This document shows positions 41,765 to 51,278 of a DNA stretch of 64,000 nucleotides, piece after piece. A model generated the notes under the pieces. The model did not search any database, was not told the DNA's origin, and saw only the letters and a list, made by a program, of their open reading frames with translations. Within the stretch, counting starts at the first letter, position 1; every line of letters starts with the position of its first letter. Source of the stretch: Bacillota bacterium (GTDB taxonomy: Bacteria; Bacillota; Clostridia; Lachnospirales; Lachnospiraceae); assembly GCA_023395555.1 (NCBI GenBank), contig JAEWYQ010000004.1, positions 62,001 to 126,000 of the forward strand. Direction: 5' to 3'. A program made the position numbers and the translations under genes.

Positions 41765-44344
41765 TTATTTCAGCATCTGGTTCTTCTGGAAAAAGCCCTT
41801 CCATGGGTCACTGCCATTCATTCTCATCAACGCATCTTCCATCCGGATTCCGTCAGGGGCAACCGTGTCAAGCTCATCCCAGGTGATGGGCATGGATACC
41901 CCGGCACCCTCTCTCGCTCTCAGGGAATAGGGAGCGACGCTGGTAGCCCCTCTGCCATTTCGGAGCCAGTCCACAAATATCTTGCCGGTGCGCTTGTTTT
42001 TCCTGGAATTGCTGGTATAGCGGTCCGGCCACTTCTGTTCCATTACCTGGGCGACACGCTTTGCAAAATCATAGAACACCTCCCAGGTCACAGCCGGCTT
42101 CAGAGGAACTACCACATGATAGCCTTTGCCGCCGCTGGTCTTGAGATAGGAGTCCAGGGACAGTTCCGCAAGAAGCTCCTTCATATCCCGTGCCCCCTGC
42201 CGCACCCGGCCCAGATCCATTCCCTCATCCGGATCCAGATCAAATACCATCATATCCGGCCTCTCCAACTGATCCACACGGCTTCCCCAGATATGGAACT
42301 CCAGGGTTCCCATCTGTGCCTGGAATATAAGACCGGACATATTCTCAATATAGATATACTCCTCCGCCTCGCCGTCCGTAATCACCGGGATGGTAACAAT
42401 CCCCCCGCTTCCGCCGGGAACAGAAAGCTTCTCCCCTCTGTCAGCAGCAGGGGAATCAAAATTTCCTCCCCGCCCCTGGGCGGGATGCTTCTGAAAGAAG
42501 CAGGCCTGCGCTATTCCCCTTGGGCAGCGCACGACACTGAGGATTCGGCGGCTCACATAGGGCAGCATGCGTTCCGATACCTTTTCATAGTATCGGATCA
42601 CATCTGCCTTCGTAATTTCAGGCTCCTGGAATATCACCTTATCCGGGCTGGTAATTTTGACCCCTGCCACCGCAAGACCTTCTGTCTTTTCTTCCATCCG
42701 TCTTCCTCCTTCAAGGGAAGGTTCAAGCCGTATTTTGGCTTCTTCCTTCTCCCTCATTATCTCTCTGGGCGCCTTATCTGTGCGCAAGCCCTTGAAGCTC
42801 GCCTGCCTTAACCGGTTATCCTTCGTCCACTCTGCGAATTTGATTTCCGCGGCCAGCTCCGGTTCAAGCCATATAAGTCTTTCCTTCGGGCCGGAGGGCG
42901 GAGGGGTCAGGAAGGGAGAATCCGGCCTCTTCAGCTTCTTGAATCTTTCTTCCAGCTCCTCCATATCCGCCTCGCTCATGCCGGTTCCGGCACGTCCGGC
43001 ATAGACAAGAGCATCATTCTCATAGAAGCCAAGGAGCAGGGAGCTTACTCCGCTGGTTTTCTTATCCGAAAGAGTGTATCCCCCTATGACAAATTCCTGT
43101 CTGTTATCACATTTTAGCTTAATCCAGTCACCGTTCCTGGTTCCGCTGTAGCCGGAATTGACCTTCTTCCCTATGATTCCTTCCATCCCGGCTTCACAGG
43201 CAGCAAGAAGGCTTTCTTCTCCCTTTCCCATGACATAACGGCCATAGTACAGGTTCTTAGGGGCATCCTTCATCAGCTCCTCAAGAAGTCCCTTCCGGTC
43301 AATCAGAGGGCGTTCCCTCAGATCCTCACCATCCAGAGCCAGAAGATCAAAGACAATGTAAGTCAGATTTTTATTCCCGGGATTCTTTAGATAATTCTGC
43401 AGGGCTTGAAAATCCGTCCTGCCCTGGGCATCGGTGATCACCATCTCGCCATCCAGAACCATTGCCCTGCCGGAAGCAAGCTCCATAAGACGGAAGACAA
43501 TCTCCGGGAACCGCTTCGTATAATCATTGCCATTCCTGGTAACCAGCCGGACACGATTTCCTTCCGTATAGGCAATGATTCGGAAACCGTCATACTTCAG
43601 CTCATATAACCAGCCATCCTCCTTCGGGATCCTGTTAACCAATTTAGCCAGCTGAACCTCTGCTTTATCGAAAGGATTTCTGGTGATTTGCTCCCCTTTT
43701 CCTTCCTCAATCTCAGCTATGGTTCGCCCGGTCCGGATACTGGTATCAAATCCGGCTATCCCGTCTTCTTCCCCGGCATAGCTGTCCTTCTCCTTCAGCA
43801 GGAGCCAATTCTCCTTCGCTTCGCCGGATTTCGCTTTCCATCGGATCAGGGCCCACTTCCCCTTCAGCCGTCTTCCTTTCAGAATAAATTTCAGCTCCCC
43901 TTTGGCAAGCCCTTCCTCCACGTTTCCCTGGGGCTCCCAAAAGCCCTCATCCCAGAGCATAACCACGCCTCCGCCATATTCGCCCTTAGGAATCACCCCT
44001 TCAAAATCCTTGTATTCCAGGGGGTGATCCTCTACCTTGACGGCAAGCCTTTTATCACGGGTGTTATAGGAAGGTCCTTTGGGCGATGCCCAGCTCAAAA
44101 GAACATCCTCCCACTCCAGACGGAAATCGTAGTGTTTTCTGCTGGCTATATGGAGCTGGACAACAAATCGCAGACCCTGTCCGCCAGGGTCCAGGGTCTG
44201 TGTCATCTCTCCGTGATTGTATGTGTTCTCTTCGGCCGGTACAGCCATACCTTCCGCCGAAGCTTCTGTTATTCCTTCCGGCTCCAGGGTTTTGTCAAAA
44301 TTCCTTTTCCGGTTGTATTCATTTAGCTTTTCTTCCATTATCAC
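41765..44344 (-). CDS. ligD: ATP-dependent DNA ligase LigD (end-joining)
   Basis: An 859-residue three-domain enzyme for bacterial non-homologous end joining. Order: 3'-phosphoesterase (about 40-165; QLHIASRKHYDFRLEWE, VEDHPLEYKDFEGVIP), ligase (about 210-520; adenylation lysine in ELKYDGFRIIAY) and a C-terminal polymerase (about 560-850; DLDPDEGMDLG acidic pair, LKTSGGKGYHVVVPL). This PE-Lig-Pol order differs from the Pol-PE-Lig of Mycobacterium and follows the Clostridia form. The GTG start at 44344 overlaps the ku stop (GTGA), with GGGAG upstream, so the two are translated together. The pair lets cells mend double-strand breaks without a sister copy, useful in spores or stationary cells. 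Confidence 0.95.
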   Translation of the reverse strand: MIMEEKLNEYNRKRNFDKTLEPEGITEASAEGMAVPAEENTYNHGEMTQTLDPGGQGLRFVVQLHIASRKHYDFRLEWEDVLLSWASPKGPSYNTRDKRLAVKVEDHPLEYKDFEGVIPKGEYGGGVVMLWDEGFWEPQGNVEEGLAKGELKFILKGRRLKGKWALIRWKAKSGEAKENWLLLKEKDSYAGEEDGIAGFDTSIRTGRTIAEIEEGKGEQITRNPFDKAEVQLAKLVNRIPKEDGWLYELKYDGFRIIAYTEGNRVRLVTRNGNDYTKRFPEIVFRLMELASGRAMVLDGEMVITDAQGRTDFQALQNYLKNPGNKNLTYIVFDLLALDGEDLRERPLIDRKGLLEELMKDAPKNLYYGRYVMGKGEESLLAACEAGMEGIIGKKVNSGYSGTRNGDWIKLKCDNRQEFVIGGYTLSDKKTSGVSSLLLGFYENDALVYAGRAGTGMSEADMEELEERFKKLKRPDSPFLTPPPSGPKERLIWLEPELAAEIKFAEWTKDNRLRQASFKGLRTDKAPREIMREKEEAKIRLEPSLEGGRRMEEKTEGLAVAGVKITSPDKVIFQEPEITKADVIRYYEKVSERMLPYVSRRILSVVRCPRGIAQACFFQKHPAQGRGGNFDSPAADRGEKLSVPGGSGGIVTIPVITDGEAEEYIYIENMSGLIFQAQMGTLEFHIWGSRVDQLERPDMMVFDLDPDEGMDLGRVRQGARDMKELLAELSLDSYLKTSGGKGYHVVVPLKPAVTWEVFYDFAKRVAQVMEQKWPDRYTSNSRKNKRTGKIFVDWLRNGRGATSVAPYSLRAREGAGVSMPITWDELDTVAPDGIRMEDALMRMNGSDPWKGFFQKNQMLK

Positions 44345-45114
44345 GCTGTCTCCCTGTCCTGCTTCGCCTTCTCAACGCTGGCCTTCAGCGCCTCCATGAG
44401 ATCGATGACCTTACCGGTGGTGTCAGGCTCGGAAGCGATTACCTGCTTTCCGGAGATCTTTGTCTCGATGAGTTCACGGAGCCTTGTCTGATATTCATCC
44501 TTATATTTAGCGGGATCAAAGGGTGTGTCCATGGAATTAATCAGTGTTGTTGCCATATTCAATTCCTGTTCGGATACCTCAGGCTTCGTATACTGCTTTT
44601 GAAACTCCTTGATATCATCCCCATAGAACATGGTGGAAATGAGGATACCTTCTTCCCGCGGAATAATGGCCATCAATGTATCTTTTGTTCCCATGACGGT
44701 CTTGCCTATGGCGATCTTCTGTTCCGCCATCAAAGCGGACCGGAGCAGCTCAAAGGCCTTCTCTCCCCCGGCCTCAGGAGCCGCCTGATAAGTCTTCTCG
44801 TAATAAACGGGAGAAATCTGGTTCAACTGGGCAAAATGCAGAATCTGAATCGACTTTTCTTTTTCTGTTTTGATCTTTTCAATCTCATCATCCGTGACAA
44901 TGACATACTTGTCATCATCGTACTCAAAGCCCTTGACAATATCCTCCGCCTTCACCTCCTTGCCGCAGTGGGCGCAGGTTTTCTTGTAACGGATACGGCT
45001 GTTGTCTTCTTTGTGCAGCTGATTAAAATGGATATCATTATCCTGTGTGGTTGTATACATTGCAATTGGAATCGCAACCATCCCAAAGGTTATAACCGAT
45101 TTGCGCGACATCAT
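44341..45114 (-). CDS. ku: Ku DNA end-binding protein
   Basis: A 257-residue bacterial Ku homodimer protein that rings DNA ends and brings in LigD. Seen: VITFGMVAIPIAMYT at the N-terminus, FNQLHKEDNSRIRYKKTC near 30-46, a zinc-like CAHCGKEV and VIVTDDEIEKIK near 75. The length is normal for short Ku forms, with a basic lysine- and arginine-poor C-terminus (SVEKAKQDRETA). Followed by ligD with a 4-base overlap. GGAGGTG lies upstream of the ATG at 45114. Confidence 0.95.
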   Translation of the reverse strand: MMSRKSVITFGMVAIPIAMYTTTQDNDIHFNQLHKEDNSRIRYKKTCAHCGKEVKAEDIVKGFEYDDDKYVIVTDDEIEKIKTEKEKSIQILHFAQLNQISPVYYEKTYQAAPEAGGEKAFELLRSALMAEQKIAIGKTVMGTKDTLMAIIPREEGILISTMFYGDDIKEFQKQYTKPEVSEQELNMATTLINSMDTPFDPAKYKDEYQTRLRELIETKISGKQVIASEPDTTGKVIDLMEALKASVEKAKQDRETA

Positions 45115-45177
45115 AATTGAAACACCTCCAAGGTTATTGTTTCCAACTGCATATTAAGTATTCATGTGAAAACTTCT

Positions 45178-46008
45178 TTATAAGGCGTCCCACAGGGACT
45201 GGATATGCGCCCTTGCGGCGGCGGCATTCTCCGGCTTCGTATCCTCCAAGGTACAGTGCATGTAGGGTTTCTGCTTCTTGATGAAGCGAACCAGAGGGCC
45301 ATAGTCAAAGACTCCAAGACCGGCTGCACAGGACACCAGGGTATCTCCCGCAACATTGTAATCCTTAATATGAACAACCGCCGTCTCCTTCCCCAGAAGC
45401 TCTATGGCCTCCTCAAGGACCTCCGTCTGCTGTCCGCAATTATCCATTGCCAGGAGATTGACCGGATCCAGTATAATCTGAAGATTCGGAGAAGCAATGT
45501 CATCCAGAAGCCTTCTGGCCCTTTTGGCATCAAAGATAATATGGCTGCGGACCGGCTCAATTGCCAGCAGAACTCCCAGCTTCTCCGCCGCTTCCACCAC
45601 AGGCCGGAGATTGGCCTTCAGCAGCTGGTAGGTCTCCTCGCTGCGGCGCTCCGCCTCACTCCCGTTCCTTGCATCAGGGGTCTCCGTACCCACTACCCCG
45701 CAGCCTAACAGTGAGGCAAACCGAAGATGGGCCATATAGGTATCCGTCAGCTTCTTCAATTCCCCGGGTTCCGGGTGAGTCAGGTTCAAATAACAGCCCA
45801 GCACCGCAAAGTCAATTTCCTGTTTCTGAAATATTTTCTTCAGGTGCATGGCAAGCCCCGGCGTCAACGCGTCATTGCTTACGGGAAATTCATCAATGGC
45901 TTTTGACAGCGCCACATGGGCGCAGGAAAACCCCTGCTCCCTCACTGCCTGAAGGCGTTCCTCCAACGGTAGTACCCTGGCGTCATGTAATCTTATTCCT
46001 AGCTGCAT
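45178..46008 (-). CDS. sugar phosphate isomerase/epimerase-like TIM barrel protein
   Basis: A 276-residue xylose-isomerase-like barrel (AP endonuclease 2 family). Metal-ligand region: IEPVRSHIIFDAKRARRLLDD, then LQIILDPVNLLAMDN and VVHIKDYNVAG near residue 215, then CTLEDTKPENAA near the end. Start at the ATG at 46008, 7 bases after GGGAGG. Such enzymes interconvert keto-sugars or inositol breakdown products. It lies downstream of the GH112 gene with a 400-base gap that includes hairpins, so it may or may not belong to that sugar locus. Confidence 0.85.
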   Translation of the reverse strand: MQLGIRLHDARVLPLEERLQAVREQGFSCAHVALSKAIDEFPVSNDALTPGLAMHLKKIFQKQEIDFAVLGCYLNLTHPEPGELKKLTDTYMAHLRFASLLGCGVVGTETPDARNGSEAERRSEETYQLLKANLRPVVEAAEKLGVLLAIEPVRSHIIFDAKRARRLLDDIASPNLQIILDPVNLLAMDNCGQQTEVLEEAIELLGKETAVVHIKDYNVAGDTLVSCAAGLGVFDYGPLVRFIKKQKPYMHCTLEDTKPENAAAARAHIQSLWDAL

Positions 46009-46405
46009 ATTGTTTCCTCCCATCATCTTCCAATTGTTATCCTTCGGCCTGTAATTATCTGTTTCCAACTAAAAAATACAGCCCCGGCATCCGCTAACCG
46101 GCACCAGAGCCTGATTGATTCTTATCCTTGCATTCTCTCTTTATGCCCGTGCCTCATGGGCCGCTGCTCTGCACACTCTTTCGATTTACATGCCCGTGCC
46201 GTCTCTTGATATTATAGCACAAATCCTTACCGTCATGCTATCTATCTTTTATTATAGATCAGAGGGCGGCCGGTCGGATGACATGGTGCTCCCTCTGATC
46301 CAATGCCAGTTAGATAGGCCCATATACACATTACAGTTCCGTCGGTGACATCACCAGCGAAACTGTAAGCAATCAATACTATCTCATTTGCAGATACGGA
46401 ACGGG
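46009..46405. other. gap with two strong inverted repeats
   Basis: No gene supported. GATCAGAGGG (46257-46266) and CCCTCTGATC (46291-46300) are exact 10-base arms; read leftward, TATAAT (46256-46251) follows at once, so this could be an operator at a promoter for the isomerase gene, which would then have a leader of about 240 bases. A second hairpin lies at 46333-46366 (ACAGTTCCGTCGGTGA with TCACCAGCGAAACTGT, 13 of 16 paired), just after the GH112 stop. Confidence 0.5.
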
Positions 46406-48679
46406 CTATTCCAGCACCATAAGCTTATTATCAAAAGCTTCCACTGTCACCGTCACCGTACCATAATCCGTTTCTATCCGGGTGGTCTGCTCCTTCTCAC
46501 TGTTGTTGAGAACAATCAGCGTCCGGCTCTCAGGATAATAGGCACATTCCGTATAGGTATTATCCGTAATGTATCTGCCTCCCTGGCCTTCTCCCGAGGC
46601 AAAACAGATGATATTCAGCAGCATTCTGGTATTCTCCAGGCTCAGCGCGAAGTCCGACAGATAGATTCCCTTCCCCTTGCCAAACTCATTGGAAGTGACC
46701 GCGGGTGTGCTGCCCTCTACCGCATATACCTTTGCCCGGCCATCCGTAAGATACAGCCCCGGCTTGCCCTTTACACTGCTGTTGGCAGGAAGAAGTATTT
46801 CATCCGGAGCAATCTCAAAGCTCCATCTTCCGTGGCAGACCCTGGCACCCGTATCGAGATCCAGCCCCAGCACATGGGCCATACGGAAATAAGTATCATA
46901 GCCATCCACTGCCGAAGGCTCGTTAATTCCCAGAAAGGCTCCGCCCTCATGCACCCATTTGGTAAGCAGCTCAACCACCTTATCATCCTTCCAGCAGTCA
47001 CCGCCGCTCCAGGCAGAGCCGGCATAGCCCGCATTGATGATAACGTCCACATTCTTCAAAGCTCCCTGTTTGATATCCTCAAAGCTCAGGAAGCTGACCT
47101 CTACCGGAAGCCCGGACAGAGCCTCGTTTACATGGATCAGATCATGCATATAGGTTTCATGGAAATGCCCGGATAAGGTCCAGGAACGCAGCTTACCCCA
47201 GCTATGCAGCACCCCCACCCTGGTCTTGATCCGGTAAGGTGCCCCCGCATGATGAAGCTCCCGTATAAAACGGAACTCATCGGCAACCTTCTCAATATAG
47301 TCACAGAAATCAGGATACCCCTCTACCAGATGCAGATATCCTCCCAGACCAATACGATCCACCGGCTCCCTCAACAGAGCCCTGCGGATTTTAATCCAAT
47401 ACTGTCTGGCGTCTTCGGTCGGGTCCCCGCCTTCCATAAAGGTGGGCAGGCCGCCCAGTCCGAGGGGAAATAGATAGGGATGCAGCCGCAGCTCATGGGT
47501 TCCCACCTCCACTCCCGCGCAGAGCCGGGCTTCATATCCTGAGAACACACATTTAATCAAGCCGTCAAAGCCGAACTCATGAAATCTGCCGTTATAAGGC
47601 TCCACTCCCACCCAGCTGTCATCATAGAATACATAGGCCTGCTTTCCATGGGCATGGGTGATATCAATCAGCTTTCTGCCGAATTCTATTACAAAATCAT
47701 TGATGAATTCCATCCAATCCGCCTTGCGCTGATTGCCAGGCATATGGGTTACATGGAATTTTCCCTGGTTGATGAAATCCTCCGCCGTCAGAGAATATCC
47801 GTAGCGCTGGGCAAAACGGTCCAGAGCCAAGGGACTGACGGTGAAATCATAGGAACCCCAGTCGGTAAAAAGATTCCGGTTCCTGATATCACTGCCCCAA
47901 ATCCATACAAAATTATAGAACATGGAGGTGAAACGCACCACATTCGTCTCCTTATGCTCCCTGCACCAGTTCTCCATCCATTCCAGCAGATATTCCTGCG
48001 CCTGTGCGTGCATCGGGTCAATCTGCATCAAATGCTCTTTGTCCCAATGGTTGGTGGTGTGATTATACATGGATATCTCTTCCCAGATCCGGTATGCCAG
48101 GAAGCTTACACTGTATCTGTGCCAGGGATGGGCGCCGGTAATGATAACGCTCTCCTGCTCCCGGTCATAAGACCAATTCTCCCTCGGCAATTCCTGCTCC
48201 GAGGTCCGGTCATAGACCTGCCAGTACCTCATGGCATCCCCGGATGCATTGACCTGGAACTGCTCTTTGAAGAAACTCTCCATTAACGGGATCGCAAGCC
48301 GCTCTCCCTCCGCGACCCTGGGAGGGGTCATGAGAAAGGTCTGCTGCAATTGCTCCGGGTGTTCCTTCGCCCAAGCATTATGATCACGTATGATACATAT
48401 GGTCGAATAGATACTGTAGCCGGATTTTATAATATCCTCGGATAAAACTGTGCCGTCGCTGTCGCGGATCACATCGGCCCCCCATTTCTCCGCCATTTGC
48501 AAAGTCAGCTTTTCATAGCCCGATTCTCCGGGCAAAGTAAAGCCCCCCCCTTTATTGGACATAAGACAAGCTGCTTTTTGCTTGTCGTTGTCTAACATAA
48601 GACGCGCCGTTTTCTGCTTGTCGTTGTCTAACATAAGACAAGCTGCTCTTTGCTTGTCGTTGTTTGCTTCCCTCATCAT
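46406..48679 (-). CDS. GH112 galactosyl phosphorylase with repeated N-terminus
   Basis: A 757-residue GH112 enzyme. The family phosphorolyses beta-galactosides: lacto-N-biose/galacto-N-biose, or beta-1,4-galactosyl-L-rhamnose. Seen: GESGYEKLTLQMAEKWGADV, then IRDSDGT near 80, VVRFTSMFYNFVWIWGSD near 260 and the catalytic region FYDDSWVGVEPY near 365. The first 40 residues are an addition made of three 12-residue units (such as LMLDNDKQKAAC) encoded by 36-base tandem repeats at 48559-48666. GAGAGGAC precedes the ATG at 48679. With GH105 next door and a sugar importer, a galactosyl-rhamnose or rhamnogalacturonan role is likely but not proven; galacto-N-biose is the alternative. Confidence 0.9.
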   Translation of the reverse strand: MMREANNDKQRAACLMLDNDKQKTARLMLDNDKQKAACLMSNKGGGFTLPGESGYEKLTLQMAEKWGADVIRDSDGTVLSEDIIKSGYSIYSTICIIRDHNAWAKEHPEQLQQTFLMTPPRVAEGERLAIPLMESFFKEQFQVNASGDAMRYWQVYDRTSEQELPRENWSYDREQESVIITGAHPWHRYSVSFLAYRIWEEISMYNHTTNHWDKEHLMQIDPMHAQAQEYLLEWMENWCREHKETNVVRFTSMFYNFVWIWGSDIRNRNLFTDWGSYDFTVSPLALDRFAQRYGYSLTAEDFINQGKFHVTHMPGNQRKADWMEFINDFVIEFGRKLIDITHAHGKQAYVFYDDSWVGVEPYNGRFHEFGFDGLIKCVFSGYEARLCAGVEVGTHELRLHPYLFPLGLGGLPTFMEGGDPTEDARQYWIKIRRALLREPVDRIGLGGYLHLVEGYPDFCDYIEKVADEFRFIRELHHAGAPYRIKTRVGVLHSWGKLRSWTLSGHFHETYMHDLIHVNEALSGLPVEVSFLSFEDIKQGALKNVDVIINAGYAGSAWSGGDCWKDDKVVELLTKWVHEGGAFLGINEPSAVDGYDTYFRMAHVLGLDLDTGARVCHGRWSFEIAPDEILLPANSSVKGKPGLYLTDGRAKVYAVEGSTPAVTSNEFGKGKGIYLSDFALSLENTRMLLNIICFASGEGQGGRYITDNTYTECAYYPESRTLIVLNNSEKEQTTRIETDYGTVTVTVEAFDNKLMVLE
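48559..48666. repeat. three 36-base tandem repeats at the start of the GH112 gene
   Basis: Units at 48559-48594, 48595-48630 and 48631-48666, each beginning ACATAAGAC and ending in TTGCTTGTCGTTGT(C/T)T-type sequence with a few changes in the middle. In frame they code LMLDNDKQKxAx. The copies differ at few sites, which suggests recent expansion by slippage. Confidence 0.9.
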
Positions 48680-48725
48680 GCCGTCCTCTCGATTCCTCTG
48701 CTATTATGCCAAACTCCATCTGTAA

Positions 48726-49775
48726 TTATTTCGGGCCGTCCGGATGCTTCCTACGGTTGTCAATCAAATCCGCAAAAAATGCCAATGCCAGTCCCTGTCC
48801 CCAGCCCTGTATCCAGTCCTTCGGAACCTGACGGTAACCGTCACGGTCCTTCATGACCGCAGTTCCGCCGGACACATTGAGGACTCTTCCGTCTTCGCTG
48901 ATGTTCTCCAGAACACCCTTCAGCGCCTTCTGAACATATTTGGAATGGAGGGGATTATTATTATTGACCATGGCTGCTGCAATACCGCAGGATGCGGATA
49001 CTTCCTCATAAGATTCCTCATCATCCAGAACGGTTCTCCATAATCCATTGTCCGTCTGAAGCAGCTTGAGTGCCGCCAGCTGGTCCCGCAGGGAGCATTC
49101 CACGTCCATACACTGGGGATACAGATACCACGCCTTCAACTGCCCCTTCACCTTGGACATGGTATAGGCAGCCCAGGCATTGGCACGCCCCCAGTGGAAG
49201 CCGGACATATGATCCCGATGGATATTATTATAGCCATGGTACCACAAACCGGTTGCGGGATCCTGCAGATATTTAATATGCCAGTAATACTGGTTCAATG
49301 CATCCTGGATCAGCTCCTGATCCTGCAGCTTGCTGCCCACCCGAAGCAGGAAGAAGGCCGCCATGAACAGCGTATCCGCCCAGGCCTGCTCAGGGAAATC
49401 GTTCCCCTTGGATACGGTGTGCTGGAGCACCCCGTCACCAAAGCGCAGGGCATGATTGCGCAGATAATCCACCTTCTTTAAAATAATCTCCCAATACTTT
49501 TCATTTCCGGTTGCCTCATACAGTGTCAGCAGCACATGTCCCATGGCGCAGGTATTCACTGTAAGGTCAGGCAATCCCAGCTCGATATATTCATCCGTCC
49601 AGGCCACCAGCATGTTCAGATATTCTTCTTTTCCCGATATTTCATATGCACGTGACACTCCATAGTAGGCCACGCCGCAGGGCCAGTCCCAGGTCAGATC
49701 CATGGTCATGGTTTTATTGGTAACACGGTCAATCATCTTCAGAAGCTCTGCTTCGTCATAATTTAATTTCAGCAT
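48726..49775 (-). CDS. GH88/GH105 unsaturated glycuronyl hydrolase
   Basis: A 349-residue alpha/alpha-barrel enzyme of the YteR/YesR group (GH105), which removes the unsaturated uronic acid made by rhamnogalacturonan or glycosaminoglycan lyases. Seen: DWPCGVAYYGVSRAYE near residue 30, EQAWADTLFMAAFFLLRVG near 130 with the catalytic Asp, HRDHMSGFHWGRANAWAA near 190 and WIQGWGQGLALAFFADLI at the end. No signal peptide, so it acts in the cytoplasm. Start at the ATG at 49775, with AGAGGTG 6 bases upstream, not the GTG nine bases earlier. It precedes the GH112 gene in the same transcript and is divergent from the AraC gene. Confidence 0.88.
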   Translation of the reverse strand: MLKLNYDEAELLKMIDRVTNKTMTMDLTWDWPCGVAYYGVSRAYEISGKEEYLNMLVAWTDEYIELGLPDLTVNTCAMGHVLLTLYEATGNEKYWEIILKKVDYLRNHALRFGDGVLQHTVSKGNDFPEQAWADTLFMAAFFLLRVGSKLQDQELIQDALNQYYWHIKYLQDPATGLWYHGYNNIHRDHMSGFHWGRANAWAAYTMSKVKGQLKAWYLYPQCMDVECSLRDQLAALKLLQTDNGLWRTVLDDEESYEEVSASCGIAAAMVNNNNPLHSKYVQKALKGVLENISEDGRVLNVSGGTAVMKDRDGYRQVPKDWIQGWGQGLALAFFADLIDNRRKHPDGPK

Positions 49776-50205
49776 GCATAACACCTCTCTTAATTTTTAT
49801 AATTGAAGCAGCAAAACACCTGTCAGGCTATCGTTCTTGCCGCTTGCCGTTCATATCATTATTCTACCACTGCGTATATTGAAATTGTAGCCGAGTTCCT
49901 CCACAAAATCTAATCAATACTATCATAAAACTATGCAAATACAATCATTATTAACGCTTTTAATTTATCCCATTCTTACTTTTGCTGTATTTTCCATATT
50001 TTAATTCATCGATTTTTGTGCAATTATACATATATTACATAAGACATAACAATAATCCATATTTATCATGGTTGAAATTAGTGTATAATATTTAGTATAA
50101 TAAAGGCATAGTGATCATGCGATCAAAGCCAGAGACCATGAACACGGATTTTGTTCATAATGCCAATAATTTTAACCATAGAAAGTCTTCAGAAAGGAGG
50201 ATACT
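49776..50205. other. divergent promoter region of GH105 and AraC genes
   Basis: AT-rich, no gene. It contains the AraC promoter at 50072-50101 and a GATCATGCGATC direct repeat pair nearby (around 50113). The leftward promoter of GH105 cannot be picked out by eye. Confidence 0.5.
50072..50101 (+). promoter_or_regulatory. promoter of the AraC-type gene
   Basis: TTGAAA (50072-50077) and TATAAT (50096-50101), spacer 18; another TATAAT lies inside the spacer. Confidence 0.55.
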
Positions 50206-51153
50206 GTGTCCCGACGTAAAAGACCCATTATCGAATACCGCCATTATAACCTTCCGCTTCACTTTCCTGTCGTGCTCCTCAGCGGAGAGCGCTGGAGAAT
50301 TTCGGATAAGAAAAGCGGGCGGCTTCATTTCCACAACTGTCTTGAAATCGGCATTTGCCATACCGACAGCGGAATCATGGATTTTGAAGATATTCCGATT
50401 CCCTTTAAAGCAGGTGACGTCACCTGTGTGCCCAAGCATCTGCCCCATACTACTTACAGTTCTCCCGGTACGGAAAGCTTGTGGTCTTATGTCTTTTTTG
50501 ATCCCGAGGAGCTCTTCCGGAATATGTTCCACCCGGGAGCCAGCTTTGACAAGCCCATGGCCAGCATCCGCAACTATCACCTGATCATGAACCGGGAGGA
50601 ATATCCCAAAGTATATTTTCTCGCCTCTGCTATGGTGGAGGAGCTGAAAAGCCAAAAGCCCAGCTATCAGGCCAGCGTCCGGGGACTGGCCCTGTCCCTC
50701 TACGTTGAACTGCTGCGGATCCATTCCGACGAGGTAATCCAGGGCAAGGGCAACAAGGAGCTGCAGCACGATTCCGAGAACGTCCTGATGATCATCAATG
50801 CCTTGGAGCATATCCAGAATAATTATATGCAGCCCATTACCATCGACGATCTGGCTGATCTGTGCCATCTGAGCGTCAGCCATTTCCGCCGGACCTTCCA
50901 TGAGATCATGGGTGCGGCCCCTCTGGACTTCCTCAACAGCACCCGGATTGACGCCGCCTGCTGGCTGCTGCGAAGCACGGAGGATTCCATCCTTACCATA
51001 TCCGAGAAGGTGGGCTTCCATTCCATCTCCAGCTTTAACCGGAGCTTCATCAAGCTAATGCAGATGCCGCCCAGTGTGTGGAGGAAGCAGACCCTGTTAT
51101 CGGATTCCAATTCGCCAAAGGCCTCCATTCTGGAGTTCACCGGTTGGATCTGA
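50206..51153 (+). CDS. AraC family regulator of the glycan locus
   Basis: A 315-residue regulator. The N-terminal half has a cupin-like ligand domain (GRLHFHNCLEIGICHTDSG, IPFKAGDVTCVPKHLPHT); the C-terminal 100 residues are two AraC helix-turn-helix units, with MQPITIDDLADLCHLSVSHF and ILTISEKVGFHSISSFNRSF. GTG start at 50206, 5 bases after AAAGGAGG. Between the GH105 gene and the ABC importer, it is the likely sugar-sensing activator of both. Its partner ligand is probably the imported oligosaccharide or a breakdown product. Confidence 0.9.
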   Translation: MSRRKRPIIEYRHYNLPLHFPVVLLSGERWRISDKKSGRLHFHNCLEIGICHTDSGIMDFEDIPIPFKAGDVTCVPKHLPHTTYSSPGTESLWSYVFFDPEELFRNMFHPGASFDKPMASIRNYHLIMNREEYPKVYFLASAMVEELKSQKPSYQASVRGLALSLYVELLRIHSDEVIQGKGNKELQHDSENVLMIINALEHIQNNYMQPITIDDLADLCHLSVSHFRRTFHEIMGAAPLDFLNSTRIDAACWLLRSTEDSILTISEKVGFHSISSFNRSFIKLMQMPPSVWRKQTLLSDSNSPKASILEFTGWI

Positions 51154-51192
51154 CCTGCTTAGACCCTCTTACACATTACTTTTTTCAAGTTG

Positions 51193-51228
51193 GAAAGGGA
51201 CGGACAGTATATTCTGTCCGCCCCTTTC
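51193..51228. terminator. hairpin between converging AraC and ABC binding-protein genes
   Basis: GAAAGGGACGGACAG (51193-51207) pairs with CTGTCCGCCCCTTTC (51214-51228), one mismatch, six-base loop. The T-run is missing, so termination efficiency is uncertain. Confidence 0.5.
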
Positions 51229-51278
51229 ATCCATTACAAGCCGTTTTAAGTTAATTTTCAACGGTTCTATTTATTATA

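Noticed and set aside
46115..46348. 77-codon open frame in the gap after the isomerase gene
   Set aside because: It covers two inverted repeats and lacks a plausible ribosome site.
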